A stretch of DNA of 64,000 nt from NCBI RefSeq assembly GCF_029227915.1, contig NC_079877.1, forward strand, positions 10,785,351-10,849,350, read 5' to 3'. The stretch comes from Hydractinia symbiolongicarpus. Its lineage: Eukaryota > Cnidaria > Hydrozoa > Anthoathecata > Hydractiniidae. This document shows, piece after piece, positions 44,263-58,125 of this stretch. The number at the start of each line of letters is the position of its first letter. Within the stretch, counting starts at the first letter, position 1. Made by a program: the position numbers and the translations under genes. The notes below the pieces were generated by a model that saw nothing but the letters and a program-made list of their open reading frames with translations, had not been told where the DNA came from and searched no databases.

Positions 44263-46613
44263 ATGAGTTATCATCATTCAAAGTTGGTCATTAGAATCAC
44301 CGTGTTGGGCGACAAAGGCGTTGGCAAAACCAGTAAGAAATATTAAGAATTTTTTTGTTTAGTTAAATTTGTGTTAGTTATGATTATTATGAGATCGGTG
44401 TTTATAAGGCGTGTTGGATTCCTGTTTCAAAAATAAGTTTGGAGTGAAAACAACATTAACGTTATCTGAAGAGATAAAGTTCCACAAACCGAAAGTTCCA
44501 AAACCGAAAGTTCAAAAAAAAATATACGTTAATTTATAACTTTAATATCGCTAGAACTGAAACATATACTTCTTTTACTTCCAACTTGAACCGTTTGAAC
44601 ACTTCCAAACAATAACAAACAATGCAAAAAACATAATAATTTTAATAAAGTTAAGCTTTATTTCTTCTTGCCATTTTGAATGAGATGTGATCCAACATTC
44701 GTGATGACGAGAGATATGCTCTACAAGGGACCAAGTAGCTAATTGGTTTGACATAAAGAGAAAATGTAAAAACTGAAGGACAGAAGACAACGGCTTTAAG
44801 AGAACGAAAATACTTTAGTTTAAAGATAGATTCTTAAGAAACCGAGAAAAATACTCGAATGCAGCAAAAACGGTTTTTTATGCTGAATTACAAATGATGT
44901 GGTTTGCAACAAACCAGACACTGTGGAATGAAGTGGTGTATGAATCAGCAAATCACTTTATCTAATTAATGTACTTTTACGATTGTTGCCGGGTAACTAA
45001 TTCGCAACTACAGATAACAAATGTATGAAAATAAAAATATTTATCCTACTATGCTGCGCTTTTTAGGTCCCAAATACCTTTAGCACCTTTTGAGGAGTAC
45101 TTTAAACGGAAAGCCTTTTTTAATTGTTAAGCAAGAAACGATGAATTGCTTTTTTGTTGTTGTTACACGGAAGACAAAAAATTCAGCGAATTTTCGCTGT
45201 CAACAACGCACGATACGTACCACGTAAATGTCATCGTTAAACCTCGCCTACGACACAAAACATACGCTGAGATGGCCACAATTAAAAATTTAACATCATA
45301 CGAAACAACATTGTTCAATTGATTGCAATTTTTACGGCGGCCGAGAAAGAAAAACAATTAGGTGGAAACCCCTGGCTCTCTCAACATTCCAGACTTGGCA
45401 AAGATTTATACCGCTGAACAACTTCTGAAATTATTAGGCAAAAGTTTAAACACAGCGCAGAAGACCTATTATCTCTACCGTATATTGATTTTTTACACAC
45501 TTAATTTTTAGGTTTAGTGAAAAGTTACCTCGGCAAAACTTGTGGCGAAGATTATGCGTTAATCGACACAGCATACACTTGTGACGCCGTCATCGAAGGC
45601 GCAAATGTCACGCAACAAATATTAGATTCAGATGGAAAGGTAAGAAATGATTTGTGTTGGTACATAATGAAATGCGTTTCAACTCACATTATGTCCTATC
45701 CATAATAATAGCCGTGTTTTGATCAAAATGGTAGCCAAATCGATAATTTGTGCAAGGATGCACTTAATAGCGATATCCGGATTACCTTCTAGAAAAATAA
45801 GGACTTAATATTGAATGGACACACTGAAGGCTCAGAATTTGTTGACAATTTTATACGCCACTATCCTATGACCTGTTGTTCGCCCGTCGTACATTCAGTG
45901 TCCATTCACTATTACATCCTTATTTTCTTAAAAATTGTTTGACTAAAATTTTTTGACACTTCCCTGATTTGTCCAGCTTTTACACTTATTGATTGAGGAA
46001 CCGTTCTAAAAATTGATCCACACCAATATAATTGAAAACTAAAAATTCTTGACAATACTTGATATATCAAAGAAATTGTTGACATTTCTAACTGTTTCCG
46101 GACAATTTAAACAATTTTTTACAAATTTCCTGACATTTCTGACAGGGTGGACAATGTTGCATACAATTGTTCAATTGATTGAGTTTGCGGACGTTTACGT
46201 TTCAGAATTCTGCCGTGACAGCTTGGGCGCATGGAGTTATTATCGTGTACGCAGCCAACAAACGAGAGAGCTTCGAGAAAGCTCGGGAACTTATCGAAAC
46301 AACTAAATCGATAACGATGAAGAACGCCACCATAATGTTAGTTGCAAACAAAGTAGACTTACCCGAAAGAAAAGTATCACTTGAAGAAGGGCAAAAACTA
46401 GCTACTCACAGCAACTGCAACTATATCGAACTATCTACTTTACAAAATGACGGAGCAATGAAAAGTGTTTTTTACTCTCTCTCGCACGAGATCATTGAAA
46501 AACGCGGTTTACGGTATAAACACCACAGTGGAACACCTCAGAGGGTGCGACGAGTATTTCAAGCACTCACGCATTATCGTGATAAGAGACGCAGCTACAC
46601 AAGCTACATATAA
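44263..46613 (+). CDS. Divergent Ras-like small GTPase
   Basis: Three exons join in phase (44263-44332, 45512-45639, 46206-46613) and encode 201 aa with GT-AG introns. The P-loop is GDKGVGKT (residues 16-23). The G3 region across the second junction reads LDSDGK, a DxxG with Lys where Ras has Gln61. G4 is ANKVDL, and the G5 region reads STLQND rather than SAK. The first Gly of the Ras Gly12-Gly13 pair is Lys. The C-terminus is basic with Tyr residues (RDKRRSYTSYI) and has no CAAX box, so prenylation is not expected. Overall it belongs to the Ras superfamily, perhaps close to the RERG/RASL group, but I cannot assign an ortholog. It would bind GTP and act as a switch, possibly with low hydrolysis. 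It converges with the DHHC gene. Confidence 0.75.
45699..45735 (+). repeat. Helitron-like 5' end fragment
   Basis: TCCATAATAATAGCCGTG after an A matches the 5' terminus shared by the Helitron-like elements of this window. No 3' hairpin or CTAG end is seen downstream. A similar start (TCTCTGTAATAATAGCC) occurs at 51906. Both are low-confidence fragments within introns. Confidence 0.35.
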
Positions 46614-47088
46614 TCAATATGTTTACTTTGAGAGTCAAAAAAAAAATGTGAGAAGAAAAACGTGCCGATTAAAAAACGTTGGGAACTTATTAGTGCGAGT
46701 TTGGGGTGAAAATAATTCCGCGCAAACGCCAAAAAAATTGGTAGTTTGGCACTAACAAAAAATTCAGATCTGCAGTAATAAATCTCGCTTTATCTTGTAA
46801 TAAGAATTCAGTTGAGTTTTTAGCAGCATGCAATAACAAAAAGGAAATTTAAAATTTTTCAGAAGCGTTACTTGTATTCAAGCCTCGTTTGTGTATTTAC
46901 TTTAGTTTCATAACAAAAACGTCAATTAAAGCTATTCGCGCCAAATAATTCCTTATTCAAGCAACGTTGCCAATTTTCGCTATTTAATTCCACAAAAAAC
47001 TAAAAACTTTAAAGCCCAAAATCCACTAATAAGTTTTATACTTTTTAAATCTCTTGTTTTTCTACACTCAAGGATCATACCAAGACAG
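46614..47088. other. Convergent intergenic stretch
   Basis: AT-rich DNA between the stop of the Ras-like gene and the probable last exon of the DHHC gene. No gene seen. Confidence 0.4.
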
Positions 47089-50000
47089 TCAACAGTGCTG
47101 GTAGCTGGGCGGACTGCAGTTTGGACTTGTATATACACCTGTACATAAATATTATATCAAACATGAAGAGGTCTATATTCAAATGTTTTTACTTGATATT
47201 GTGTTCAATTTAAGAAAATGATAGAAATTCATTCCAGTTAATATTCCCGAGGACTTGAAACGATGCTCAAAAAACTTTCCAATTACATCATTTTATCACA
47301 CCTATAAGTTGAGTAAATCTGGATTTAACTTGATATCCTGTTTTTATCAGATTTTATGACTAAAAGAAGGTTTTGGTAGCATCATTCGTAACATCGTAAG
47401 ACCTGGCAGAAATTCTCACTACTTTTCAAGTATATTTCGAAGTTATGTTGATGTGAAAAACCAAACATAAGTTAGCAGAAATTCAGTTAAAACTTTTTTT
47501 GTGCCTAAAGGATAATATAAATCTAGTCGCACTTAAATCTATATTATAATACCCGTATACGTCTGTCCATCCGTCTGTCTGTCACGCAAAATGGTAGCTT
47601 AGCTGCGCAGGTAGCGGGACGCACGCAATGCGGTATAAAAAGGACGGGCGAACGCGTTGATTTTTCCACGGGCTAACGACTAATATTCTAGAATACGCGT
47701 ACCCTACTATCAATAAATATATACCTCTAAGCACAAAATATAGTTTCAGCCATGTTAAAAGCGTTGTCAACCAACGAGCATACAGAAAAGATGAAAAATT
47801 ACCTCTCCCGCAAACATCTGTTAATAAAGCTAATTTTGATTTTGGTGGACGTGCCATTTTCTTCTGTACCTGTTCAATAGTCGTGACGTCTTTGAAGATA
47901 CCAGATAACTAAACAACGAAAATACAGGACCTCAATGTTATTCGACTGGACGCAAAAATTCTCCACATACCGTTTTTCTGCACAATTTCTTCATACACAC
48001 GTCTGTATTGGTATTTTTTGTACTAGTTGAGAGAGGTCTTTTTTGAAGGCGATATTGATACTTTTATGCCAACATTTTGTATTGTAAATAATTTTTAAGG
48101 AAAGACATTTTTGCGAATCTGATGTTTACAAATTTTTCGCGAGAATAATTTTTGCGAATAAGAAAAACGAAAAACGACTAATTGAAGAATACTGTCTATA
48201 TTTCCTAAACTGTGAAGTAAAATCTTTTCTGAAAGCCAATTAATTTCCTTTTAAATAGCGTGATTTTTGTTATAAATAATAAACTGGGAAGATGTAAAAA
48301 AATTATCAAACACATTTTTCGAGTTGCTGACTCTTACTTTTTTAAAAAAAAAACAGAAACTGTTTGAGACCCTAGTCTATGCCCAGAAACATTAATATTA
48401 TAGTTTTGTCTCCTTTATTCATAAATTTTTGAACCTTTTAGCCTAAAATGTAAAAGGTGTATCAAGAAAAACTTGTTTTTAGAGGTATTGAGATATAAAC
48501 TTTGTAAACAAATTAAATTTTATTGAAAAGAACTGATTAAAAAAAACGTTATTTTTCCTTTTTTCATATTTCTCCTGTTAAAAGTTAATATTTTTTATTT
48601 AAAATAATTATTCTATGGGTTATAAGCTTTCCAATGATCAAAAAATCCAAAAATTGACAAAAAGTGTAAGAACCATGTTGTGAGCCTGACAGTGTTTCCT
48701 TTTAACTTATGTGGAATATTTAAGTACATGGACACACATTCTATGTTTGCGAACTTCAGAGTTGTTTGTGCTTTTCTTTTATTATGACAGTTCACTGACA
48801 TAAAAACACGTGAACAAATATTGAAGCCTCTTTAATGAACGTTTGGGAAACACCAGGGAGAACGAACGAAGAAAAAAGCGATATTTGTGTGTCAGCTAAA
48901 ACGTACCTTTACAAGAACATCCAAATTTAAGATTAAAATAATGTGTTTTAATACTTGTGTTTAATAATTTTCCATTTAGTTTGTTACATTACAACTAAGA
49001 TTACAAGAAAATAAAGAGAAATAAAAAAATAAAATGCACTCGTTCTCTCTGAAGTCCTCTCTTAAGTTATTCTTGTGTAGATTTTCTGCCATATTTAATT
49101 TTTATAACTATACACATAATCTTACAGGATTGCCATGGAAGAACTGTCCCTTTAAATTTGGCATACATTATATCCCTTTATTATTTGGATTCCACCCAAT
49201 GTCCCTCTTCACTTTGTGGTAAGAAGCATGGTGAGAGGAGGGTTTTTAGCTAAAATTTAACGCAATAAAGATCTGATTGAAAGAAACACATCCATGTTTA
49301 ACAGTAAATAATCTTGCTGTTTACGAAGTTGTATAAATATTGGGGTTAGCCTGGAACTATTGACATACTGGGTCAACAAGGCTAAGTAGTGTAATTTAAC
49401 AATCAGAGAAACGGCAAAAATTTACGTATTCTATACTGTAGATGTTTGAAACCATTGAAGCTGAAGGCCATAAATATTGAAGACCAAAAAACTAAGGTAT
49501 ACAATAAATAGCACTTTTGCATTTTGTGTGCAATCTTAAGCAAAAACTGTAATACTTATGTCGCCATAAGTCATAATCACTTTTTCCACAATAATTTAAG
49601 ACCTCTACAAACAAACAGCTTAATTTTCTTTTATAAAATCAAACAATTGAAATAAGTGACAAATTTAAATGAACAATAGACAACGTAAAACTTACCTGGT
49701 CGAAGAGTATACACAGAACAAAAATGCAATAAAAACCACATAATAATATTAAAACAATTGAATGAATTCTAAAAAGAAATATATATATAGAATTACTGAC
49801 TGTTACAGTTTGATGGTTACCCCGAGGCAAAAAAGATTAAACATTTAGGTCATTTTCAGTATCAACTGACTTGAAAGAAGATAACAAATGAATACGTTAG
49901 TTTTTAAATTTTAAATTTTGTAGATATCGTTTATCTGTTGTTACTTCCTTAAAGAGTTTGTGTTTAAAGATTTACCAAGTTACAGGCTTTTTGACATAAA

Positions 50001-53000
50001 AAACGCATATCACTACTTGCATTGTTCTAAATTTACACATCAAAGAAAAAACAATGACATTTTAAGCAGGTAAGAAAATTATCTTCTGTCCCTACCTTCT
50101 ATTTTGACGTTGGTTACGAGTGCACTCAATACATGCATGCGACCATCGACAAACTGTTAAGACGATACTATATAAACATGATATACCTAAAAAATAAAAA
50201 AACATTACTACACTTATTGGTGATAAAAAATACTTTAAGGGGAGTAAATTTTGTGGAAAGAACTTGTGGAAAGAATTTTCTACAAATTCCAATTTTTTGG
50301 CAATTTCATTCAAAGCATTTTGAACCACCACCTCTTTATGTCCTTTATAGAACTTATTGTACAATACTGGATATTTTCTAATAAACAAAATTTCTTTTTA
50401 GAAAATGTTGAACATTTTTGAATTCCTTTTCCTTTCACACATGGAAACACAATTTAAACCCTTTTTTATGTTTACAGTATGGTATCCTTTGAACGTTTTA
50501 CAGAATATTTTTTTGTTCAAAGTGTCTCGCAAAAACAGCACGTCTACGAGGGTTTAATCACATTTAGTAGCGTCTATTAGTAAGACTCAGTGGATGTTAA
50601 GTCAGCCCCACACTATTCTAGACGCAACTAGACGCATAGTGAGTACCAAGCTTTAACCATACTGAGATTATTACCGTAAGTGGAGGGGGCATACAACTGG
50701 CCCTTCCTCAAAAAGTAGGAGGTAAAAGAAAACCTTCCAGTGTTATTAAATCAGTGCTGAATGAATTTTTATATTATTTTTTCAACTTAAATCAGTTTTG
50801 TCAAATTTTAAACCAATAAGTTTTGTGTTAGGCAAAGTATCATGCAGAGAAACATTTATCATTGAACTCGTAGGCACCGATGGCCAATTCTTGCCTAACC
50901 AGTCGAAGTGTTTTCAATGACATAAAGAAAGATTTATTTGGGGTCAAAATATCACCTTTTCAACTTTTGGTTCTTTTGTTTGGTATATTTTCTTGTTGAC
51001 TCAACATAATACCATCTGAGACTGATAGAATTGTATTGATAAAAAAATCTGATCAATTTTTCTATTTACTCGATGAATTTGTTTTTAAACTATAATTAAA
51101 ACAATCTTTTTAGGTACAATTCCACTCAATGTCTTCCCTAGGAATTTCTTGCTGATTTTGCCTCTTTCATGCCTACTCCCACTATATATGTTATATTTTT
51201 GTTACCAGACACAATTTTACTAAGAAAATACTGTTTTACCCAGATAAATAAACTCAAGTTAGTTGCACTTCTTCATTTTATTAGATATACCCCTTTTTGA
51301 CAACATCTCTATTTTTAGTCTCTCTTTAATTAATCAAATACACACAACAAATTCATGACTATACCCTGAGTGTGTATAAGTGAGTACTCTGAGTGACTAT
51401 ATATGCTCTGACATTGTTAACTCAGCAACATGCAAATGTACACTGGTAATTTCAGTTTTTGGGAAACTCCCAATACTTTGTATAAAAATATATATCTTAC
51501 CTGTGTAAAAACAAAAAAGCAAGAAAAATTTCTGGTTTTCTTCACCAACACAGTTATTTATCCTACAAAAAAGACAAAAATATCAACAGATGATTTATAG
51601 TTTACTTACAAGTTAAAAGGGACAGGAAAAACATACCATGGACAATGATGGTCCATTCTTTTGATACAACGTTGACACACTCTCAAAAAAATAAATAAAT
51701 GATGTTTAAATAAAACTAAAACTAAATGAAACAGAGTATAAAATAAGACATTACACATAATCGAAAAAAGAAGGGGGAAATATGCTGACAAACTGATCAA
51801 AATATCCTCTCTTAACTTAACTCAAAATTTTGTAAGATTCTGAAGCAAAAAAAAAAATTATTTCCGTCTTCACTACTTACGATGAATGCAGAATCACATA
51901 AAAATCTCTGTAATAATAGCCATTTTGTCTGTTTGAAAGGGTTTGGTTGTGTTATTACTTTAATTAAAACCCCACTCCGCACAGAGTAATTTATTTTTTA
52001 GCAGAAGGATGCATGAAATAGATGCGGTAATAATGCATGACAGGTGACTTTCCATGGTTTTGTTTACAGGATATGACGAATCACACAAGATTAAAGCAAG
52101 CGGAAATAGTTAATGATATTAAAGGTATACCTGCAATGATGAGATCGAGGTGGACGATACATTTCACAAAACTTGCACATTGTCCAATCATCGTTTGTCT
52201 AAAAATGTATATATACAGCCTTCACAATTTTGTTCTGCATTGTGCATACCAATATTTATTACAGTAAGATAGCATGCAACTTCCACGTTAAGAAGTGGAA
52301 TCAACTGCTTAAACTCAGTTTAATAAAGTCAGTTGTAGTTCAGGAAAAAGCCTTGTGACAACTAAGACGTGGCTAGAAAGTCAACAACCCACAATCAATC
52401 GCAACTCATACTTATATACATTGGATTCAATAAAAGTATAAACATTATATATATTTTGAATGATAGAAACAATTTTAAACTGACCACATCCTTTCGTTTT
52501 CTGCTAGACCTTCTTGCTTCAGAAAAATCCACTGCTACTTCTGGAAAGGGTACACATCCTAAAAATATTTAGTTTAAAAGTTATAACAACATATAATTAT
52601 AACAAATAAATAAATAAACAAAGTAAGATAACTCACCAGGGTCACCTAGTGAAGCCTTCAAATGCGAATAAATGATCAAAAATAATAGAAAATTGAATAT
52701 AAGTACATGTAAACTTCCCCATAACCTAATAAATAAAGGTATAACACTTACCAAAATTTAGGTGTTGACAAATTAGTTTTTTCTATGACTTCCCTGTACA
52801 TTATGTCTTATTCGTTACGAATGGCAATGTATAGGCACACATTGAACTTTAATACCCCTTGCCTGCTTCACGTTTGCAAATTGTGTTTCACGTCAGTAAT
52901 TAATACTTTGTACAACAATTAAATTATGCAGAGAAATAATAATAAATATAGCTTCTACTTGTTTATTCTAATTTTGCCTTATGGGTTACATAGACAAAGA

Positions 53001-53155
53001 CAGAGTAATGTTATTAGGAAATATCGTACTTACGTATCAGACAGTGTTGGCAAAATGACATGTGTAACAATGCAATAGTCAGCATATAAAAGTGTGATGT
53101 ATGTTACAAGGATACACAATATTCCGCATGGATCACGTCGAAAAACCAAAGCCAT
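47089..53155 (-). CDS. DHHC-type protein S-palmitoyltransferase
   Basis: Ten exons: 53155-53034, 52725-52637, 52558-52485, 52198-52131, 51681-51637, 51562-51501, 50186-50096, 49768-49696, 47908-47803 and a tentative last exon 47138-47089. All phases fit, and the total is 780 nt (259 aa). The enzyme transfers palmitate to cysteines of membrane proteins, usually at the Golgi or plasma membrane. Exons 1-2 give two membrane helices and HLKASLGDPG (the DPG motif). Exons 4-6 form the Cys-rich domain (WTMCKFCEMYRPPRSHHC, then CQRCIKRMDHHCPW, then INNCVGEENQKFF) with the catalytic DHHC Cys. Exons 7-8 add two more helices, and exon 9 has TIEQVQKKMARPPKSKLALL. The short Pro/Ser-rich end is uncertain. 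It is nearest in style to ZDHHC3/7/11-like enzymes, but no orthology is claimed. Confidence 0.85.
47538..47683 (+). mobile_element. Short Helitron-like element
   Basis: It begins TCTATATTATAATACCCG after A, carries GTCTGTCTGTCACGCAAAAT, and ends CCACGGGCTAACGACTAA followed by T. It lies in the last intron of the DHHC gene and shows the same layout as the copy at 11359-11472. Confidence 0.6.
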
Positions 53156-54206
53156 TTAAGTAACAATGTTATCTTTTCCACATAATTTACTGTAATCTAT
53201 ATATATATATATCATACTTTTAATAACTTTCAAAGATTGTAAAAAATTTGCCTGCATAATTTTTATAAAGCTTTTAGATTAATCCTATTGAAGGGATTTT
53301 ATTATTTATATACAGTACAAGTGAGCAAGGTCGTGGACAAATCCACTTGTACCCATTACCTTCATCATATAGGTCTTGAAACATTGATCCAGAAAATGTA
53401 TAGGGTCATGTAGACAAATGGTTGCAGAGAATCTTTAGTGAAATCTTCAACCTGTTTATTCCAAAATAAAATTGGGGACCCAGCCTTGGAAAATTACCCA
53501 AATTGGTCACAGGTTGTCCTGTTACCCACACAGTGAAAAACGACCACCCTGTTTTCAAGTTATTTGGCTTCAAAGTTTTAAATGCATTGTAATGGCTTCA
53601 TTAATCTAAATTAAGATATTGGCGTTATATACATTACTGTTACTAATATCATGCCGTAATGTCAGAAGATTTAACATTTAAAACATAACTTTTTGGGTGA
53701 CTTTAAAGGAAAAAACAAATGTTGAAATAGCGCCTCACAGACATACTGACTCATCATATTATTATAAGAGATTATATATATATATAATATATAAAGAGTC
53801 AAAAAAGTGCTTTAAAATCAAATGCGTGAAAGTGTGTTTGTTTGTCAATACACCGTTTCAAAGTGTTAATTATCCATGCACAAGAGTGGTAAACATTTAG
53901 CATGGTGGGTAAACAATGATTTACTGTGAATGAATAAATGTGAAAACAACAAAAACACTTTGATATCAACTTTTTTACAGTGTCTGTTTCGTTTGTTGAC
54001 AGTTAACAGCTATTATGTATACCAAGTTTTTGTTAAAAAAGTTTGAGAAAATGTTATCTTAAATTCTGTGGCAAAAATCATGATAAGAACTGGTCATTAT
54101 CACATAATGAAATACTTTGGTTCGTGAAAACTTTAGCTACCTTGAGATTTAGTCACATTGACATTTTTCATGAAGTAAACTTTAGCCACAATATTGCGTA
54201 CCTAAC
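53156..54206. other. Upstream region of the DHHC gene, no further gene
   Basis: AT-rich DNA with a TATATATATA tract near 53776. The open frames 53697-53900 and 54043-54228 have no recognisable product. The promoter of the minus-strand DHHC gene should lie in the first few hundred bases. Confidence 0.4.
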
Positions 54207-54935
54207 AAGAGCTGCGTACTTACTATAACAGGAAACGAGCAGAAACGAGCAGAAACGAGTAGTAAACGAGCAGAAACCATCAAAAAGCCCAAAATACAAC
54301 CAAAATAAAAGAGCAAGTGGCTATATGACAGGCAAAAAGATCACCAAAATGCTTGATTGTGCGCCCAAGTTTCATTCATTTTTTTGTATTTTTCTGGGAA
54401 GCCATTGCAGATGTCTCACTTAACCGAAGTTATCCAGGGTCTTTTCTCTTTAGCGAAGTATTTTTACTTGGCTTTAGTCAAGAGATTTAATGGAGCGAGA
54501 AATTTGGTTCAAAATTAGTGAAAGTTCCACCTATCCAGGGTACAACTTAACACGAGTATTAGAATATTTCACGCACGATGGGGGTGCTATTTGAAGAGGG
54601 GGCACTAAATCTAAACACACAATTTAAAATTGAATGTGTTTTTTATAAGCAAACACAACTGAACAATTGAAATAACTTTATTGTACACCGTTACTTCTTC
54701 ATATACAATGTCCTCTGTAGACTTCCACAGACAAACCTGGGTGAAGGGTCTCCTTAAGAGACAAGAGAGGAGTTGAATGTCCTCCACCATACCTTAGTTT
54801 AAAGGGGCGATTGTGGAAGTCCCATGAAATGCCACATAGTGATGGTGTCACTTTAAAAAACACCCAGTCCGGTCTGTGAACGGTTGGCGCTAGGAAGGGC
54901 ATCCAGCTGTAAAACAATGCCAAAACTCTTTATTA

Positions 54936-57900
54936 ATGGCCGTAAGAATAGTTAATCAGACAAACTGCGTAAACGGGGCTGGAACTCTAAGGAGTGAAGG
55001 TGTCGCGCATGGTAGGACAGATGTCAGATGTGAGCATCGTCAGACCGTTACCCAGCTATCACATCACAGTGTAGATAACACTAGGTTGAGGATGGCTAGT
55101 GTAAATGTTGGTACTCTGAGAGGTAGAGCAGGTGAAGTAGTTGAAATGTTAGAACGTAGATCTGTTGATATGTGTTGTGTTCAGGAAGTTAGGTGGAAAG
55201 GAGCTTCAGTGAGATTTGTGAAAGGTAGGAGGGCAAGGTATAAGCTTTTTTGGATTGGTAATAGTGATGGATATGGAGGAGTTGGCATATTCGTTGCAGA
55301 GAAGTGGGTAGAAAAAGTAATAGATGTTATGCGTGTTAATAGTTGTATTATAGTGATAAAGTTTTTGATAGGTAATAGGATTGTCACTTTTCTGTCAGTT
55401 TATGCTCCACAGTGTGGACTCAGTGAGGAAGATAAAGATAAGTTTTATGATGAGTTAATAGCAGTCACATCAAAGTTTGGAGACACTGAACTTGTCATGG
55501 TGGGCGGCGACTTTAATGGTCATGTTGGGAAGTCATCTGAAGGTTATAGAGGTGTGCATGGAGGCTATGGATTTGGGAGCAGAAATAAGGAAGGGGAGAG
55601 ATTGCTTGAGTTTGGAATGGCAACGGACATGGTGGTTTGCAACACATCATTCAGTAAGAGACAGAGTAGGCTGATAACATATGAGTCAGGTGGTTGTAAG
55701 ACACAGATAGATTACTTTTTGATTAGAAAGTCAGACAAGAAATTGGTGAAGGACGTGAAAGTTATATCGGGGGAAGAGTGTGTTTCCCAGCATAGGTTGC
55801 TGGTTTGTGATATTATCTTGAAGAGTGTCAGAGAAGCCAAGGGAAAGTACAGGCCCCGTCGAAAAGTCTGGAAGCTGAAGGAAGAGATTGTAGCAAGACA
55901 ATTTAGTGCAAAAGTTCAGCAGTTAGCCTACAATAGTCAATGTGATAGTGACAATGTTGAAAGTACTTGGACTACTTTGAAGAATTGTCTTCTAGAAGCT
56001 TCTGATGATACCTGTGGGTGGACGAAAGGACCAGCTAGACATAGACAGACCTGGTGGTGGAATAATGAGGTTGACCAGTGTATAAAGGAAAAGAGGAAAC
56101 TTTTGAAAGAGTGGAAGTCAGGTGGTAGTAAAAATATTTACTTAGAAGCTAAGCGTCGGGCTCGTACAGCAGTGTATAAGGCAAAATCAGAAGCAGAGAG
56201 AAACAGATTTGCAGATGTGTTAAGAAGGGAAGACCAGCGCAATGAGGTATTCAAGATAGCAAAGCAAATGAAGAAGACTAATCAAGATATTGTAGGTGAG
56301 AAGTGTATACGTAGAAGGTGTTTTGGCTAGCACAGAGGAGGAGAAAAGGGTAGCTTGGAAGAATCATTATCAGAGGTTGCTTAACACTGAGTTTGATTGG
56401 GACGAGGATAATTTGTCTGATGATGATGTCGTAGAAGGGCCAGCCATGCAGATCAAGACAGAATGGGTAGTGGAGGCTATTAGGAAAATGAAGATTGGCA
56501 AGGCTGCAGGAGTATCAGGTATTGTTGCAGAGATGGTAAAAGCATCTGGATATATTGGGGTTGAGCTTATTACAAGTCTTGCTAACCAGATTATAAAGGA
56601 TGGTGCTATTCCGAGTGAGTGGCAGTCGAGTGTAATAGTGAATTGTTTCAAGGGCAAGGGTGATGCATTAGAAAGGGGTAACTATAGAGGTTTGAAGTTG
56701 GTTGATCAAGTAATGAAAGTTATTGAAAGAGTGATTGATAAGTTTAGAGAAAGAATTGATATAGATAAGATGCAATTTGGTTTTGTTCCAGGGCGTGGCA
56801 CTACAGATGCAATATTTTTACTCAGACAGCTTCAGGAAAAGTATTTAGGAAAGAGAAAGAATCTCTATTTTGCCTTTGTAGATTTAGAGAAAGCTTTTGA
56901 TAGAGTGCCACGTAAAGTTATTTGGTGGGCTATGAGAAAATTAGGTGTGGATGAGTGGCTAGTTACGATGGTTCAGTCTATGTACAGCAATGCTAGAAGT
57001 CGTGTCAGGATTAACGATTCACTTAGTGATGAATTTAGTGTAAATGTTGGTGTACATCAGGGTTCTGTACTTAGTCCTTTGTTGTTTATTCTAGTCTTAG
57101 AAGCGCTGTCGATGAAGTTCAGAACAGGTTGCCCATTGGAGTTATTGTATGCAGATGATTTGGTTCTCATAGCAGAGTCGATGGAAGAATTAGTTGAAAA
57201 GTTTGAAAGTGGAAGAAAGGACTAGAAGAGAAAGGGCTGAAGGTAAACACAGCAAAGTCTACAGTCATGATAAGTAGCATTGCAGCCAAGTGTGACCTTG
57301 TAGTTGGAAAGTGGCCTTGTGGAGTTTGCAGGAAAGGGGTTGGTAGTAACTCAATTTTTTGTCAGACTTGCAAGTATTGGGTACATAAGAAGTGCAGTAG
57401 TATTAATGGAAGGTTAAGAGCTGGCATACAGTTTGTATGCAAGCGTTGCAAAGGTGAGATTATAGAGAATGAAGTATTTCCAGCTTTAATGATGTACAAC
57501 AGTGGCTCGTTAGAGATAGTTAAGAACTTCTGTTACTTAGGTGATATGTTGGGCAGTGAAGGGGGTGTTGGAAGAAGTGTTACTTGCAGGATAGGTTCTG
57601 CTTGGAAAAAGTTTAGAGAGTTACTTCCTTTATTGACTAGCAGAGTCCTGTCAATTGAGGTAAAAGGTAGGTTGTATGAGGCCTGTGTAAGAAGTGTTAT
57701 GTTGTACGGTAGTGAGACATGGGCAGTGAAGCAGGAAGATCTTGACCGTTTAGAAAGGAATGATATGAGAATGGTTAGGTGGATGTGTAATGCCAGTCTG
57801 AGAGACAAAAAGAGTTCAGATGAGCTAAGAAGCAGGCTAAGTCTCTGTAGAATTAAAGATGTTATCCAGATAAGAAGATTGAATTGGCTGGGGCACTTGG

Positions 57901-58118
57901 AAAGAATGGAGGAGGATAATTGGGTAAGAAAGTGTAGAGACTTGATAGTTCCTGGGGCAAAGCCCAGAGGCAGACCGAGAAAGACTTGGCAGGAGGTTAT
58001 AAGGACAGACTTGATAGAGAGGAAGTTGAGTTTAGATCTAACACAGTCTAGATCAGATTGGAAGAGGGTCATTAATATACCCCGTCCAACCCATGCTAGC
58101 ATGGAAAACGGACGTTAA
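54936..58118 (+). pseudogene. LINE endonuclease/reverse transcriptase, two frameshifts
   Basis: Three frames make one protein: 54936-56330, 56296-57225 and 57267-58118, with shifts near 56305 and 57210. The endonuclease has MASVNVGTLRGRAGEVVEML, CVQEVRWKG (catalytic Glu), VGGDFNGHVG, QIDYFLIRK and a terminal SQHRLLVCDI in place of SDH. The reverse transcriptase has NYRGLKLVDQVMKVIERVID, FVPGRGTTDAIFLLRQLQEK, FVDLEKAFDRVPR, HQGSVLSPLLF and LLYADDLVLIAE (catalytic YADD). After the second shift comes a Cys/His cluster (CGVCRKG...CQTCKYWVHKKC...CKRC), like a PHD/zinc finger placed within the thumb region. The C-terminus follows with LNWLGHLERMEEDNWVRKC and PRGRPRKTWQEV. The protein would copy element RNA by target-primed reverse transcription. 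Confidence 0.82.
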
Positions 58119-58125
58119 GCCGAGA

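Noticed and set aside
48613-49222. Short open frames in the DHHC gene intron
   Set aside because: They show no DHHC-family sequence, and exon 8 to exon 9 joins in phase without them.
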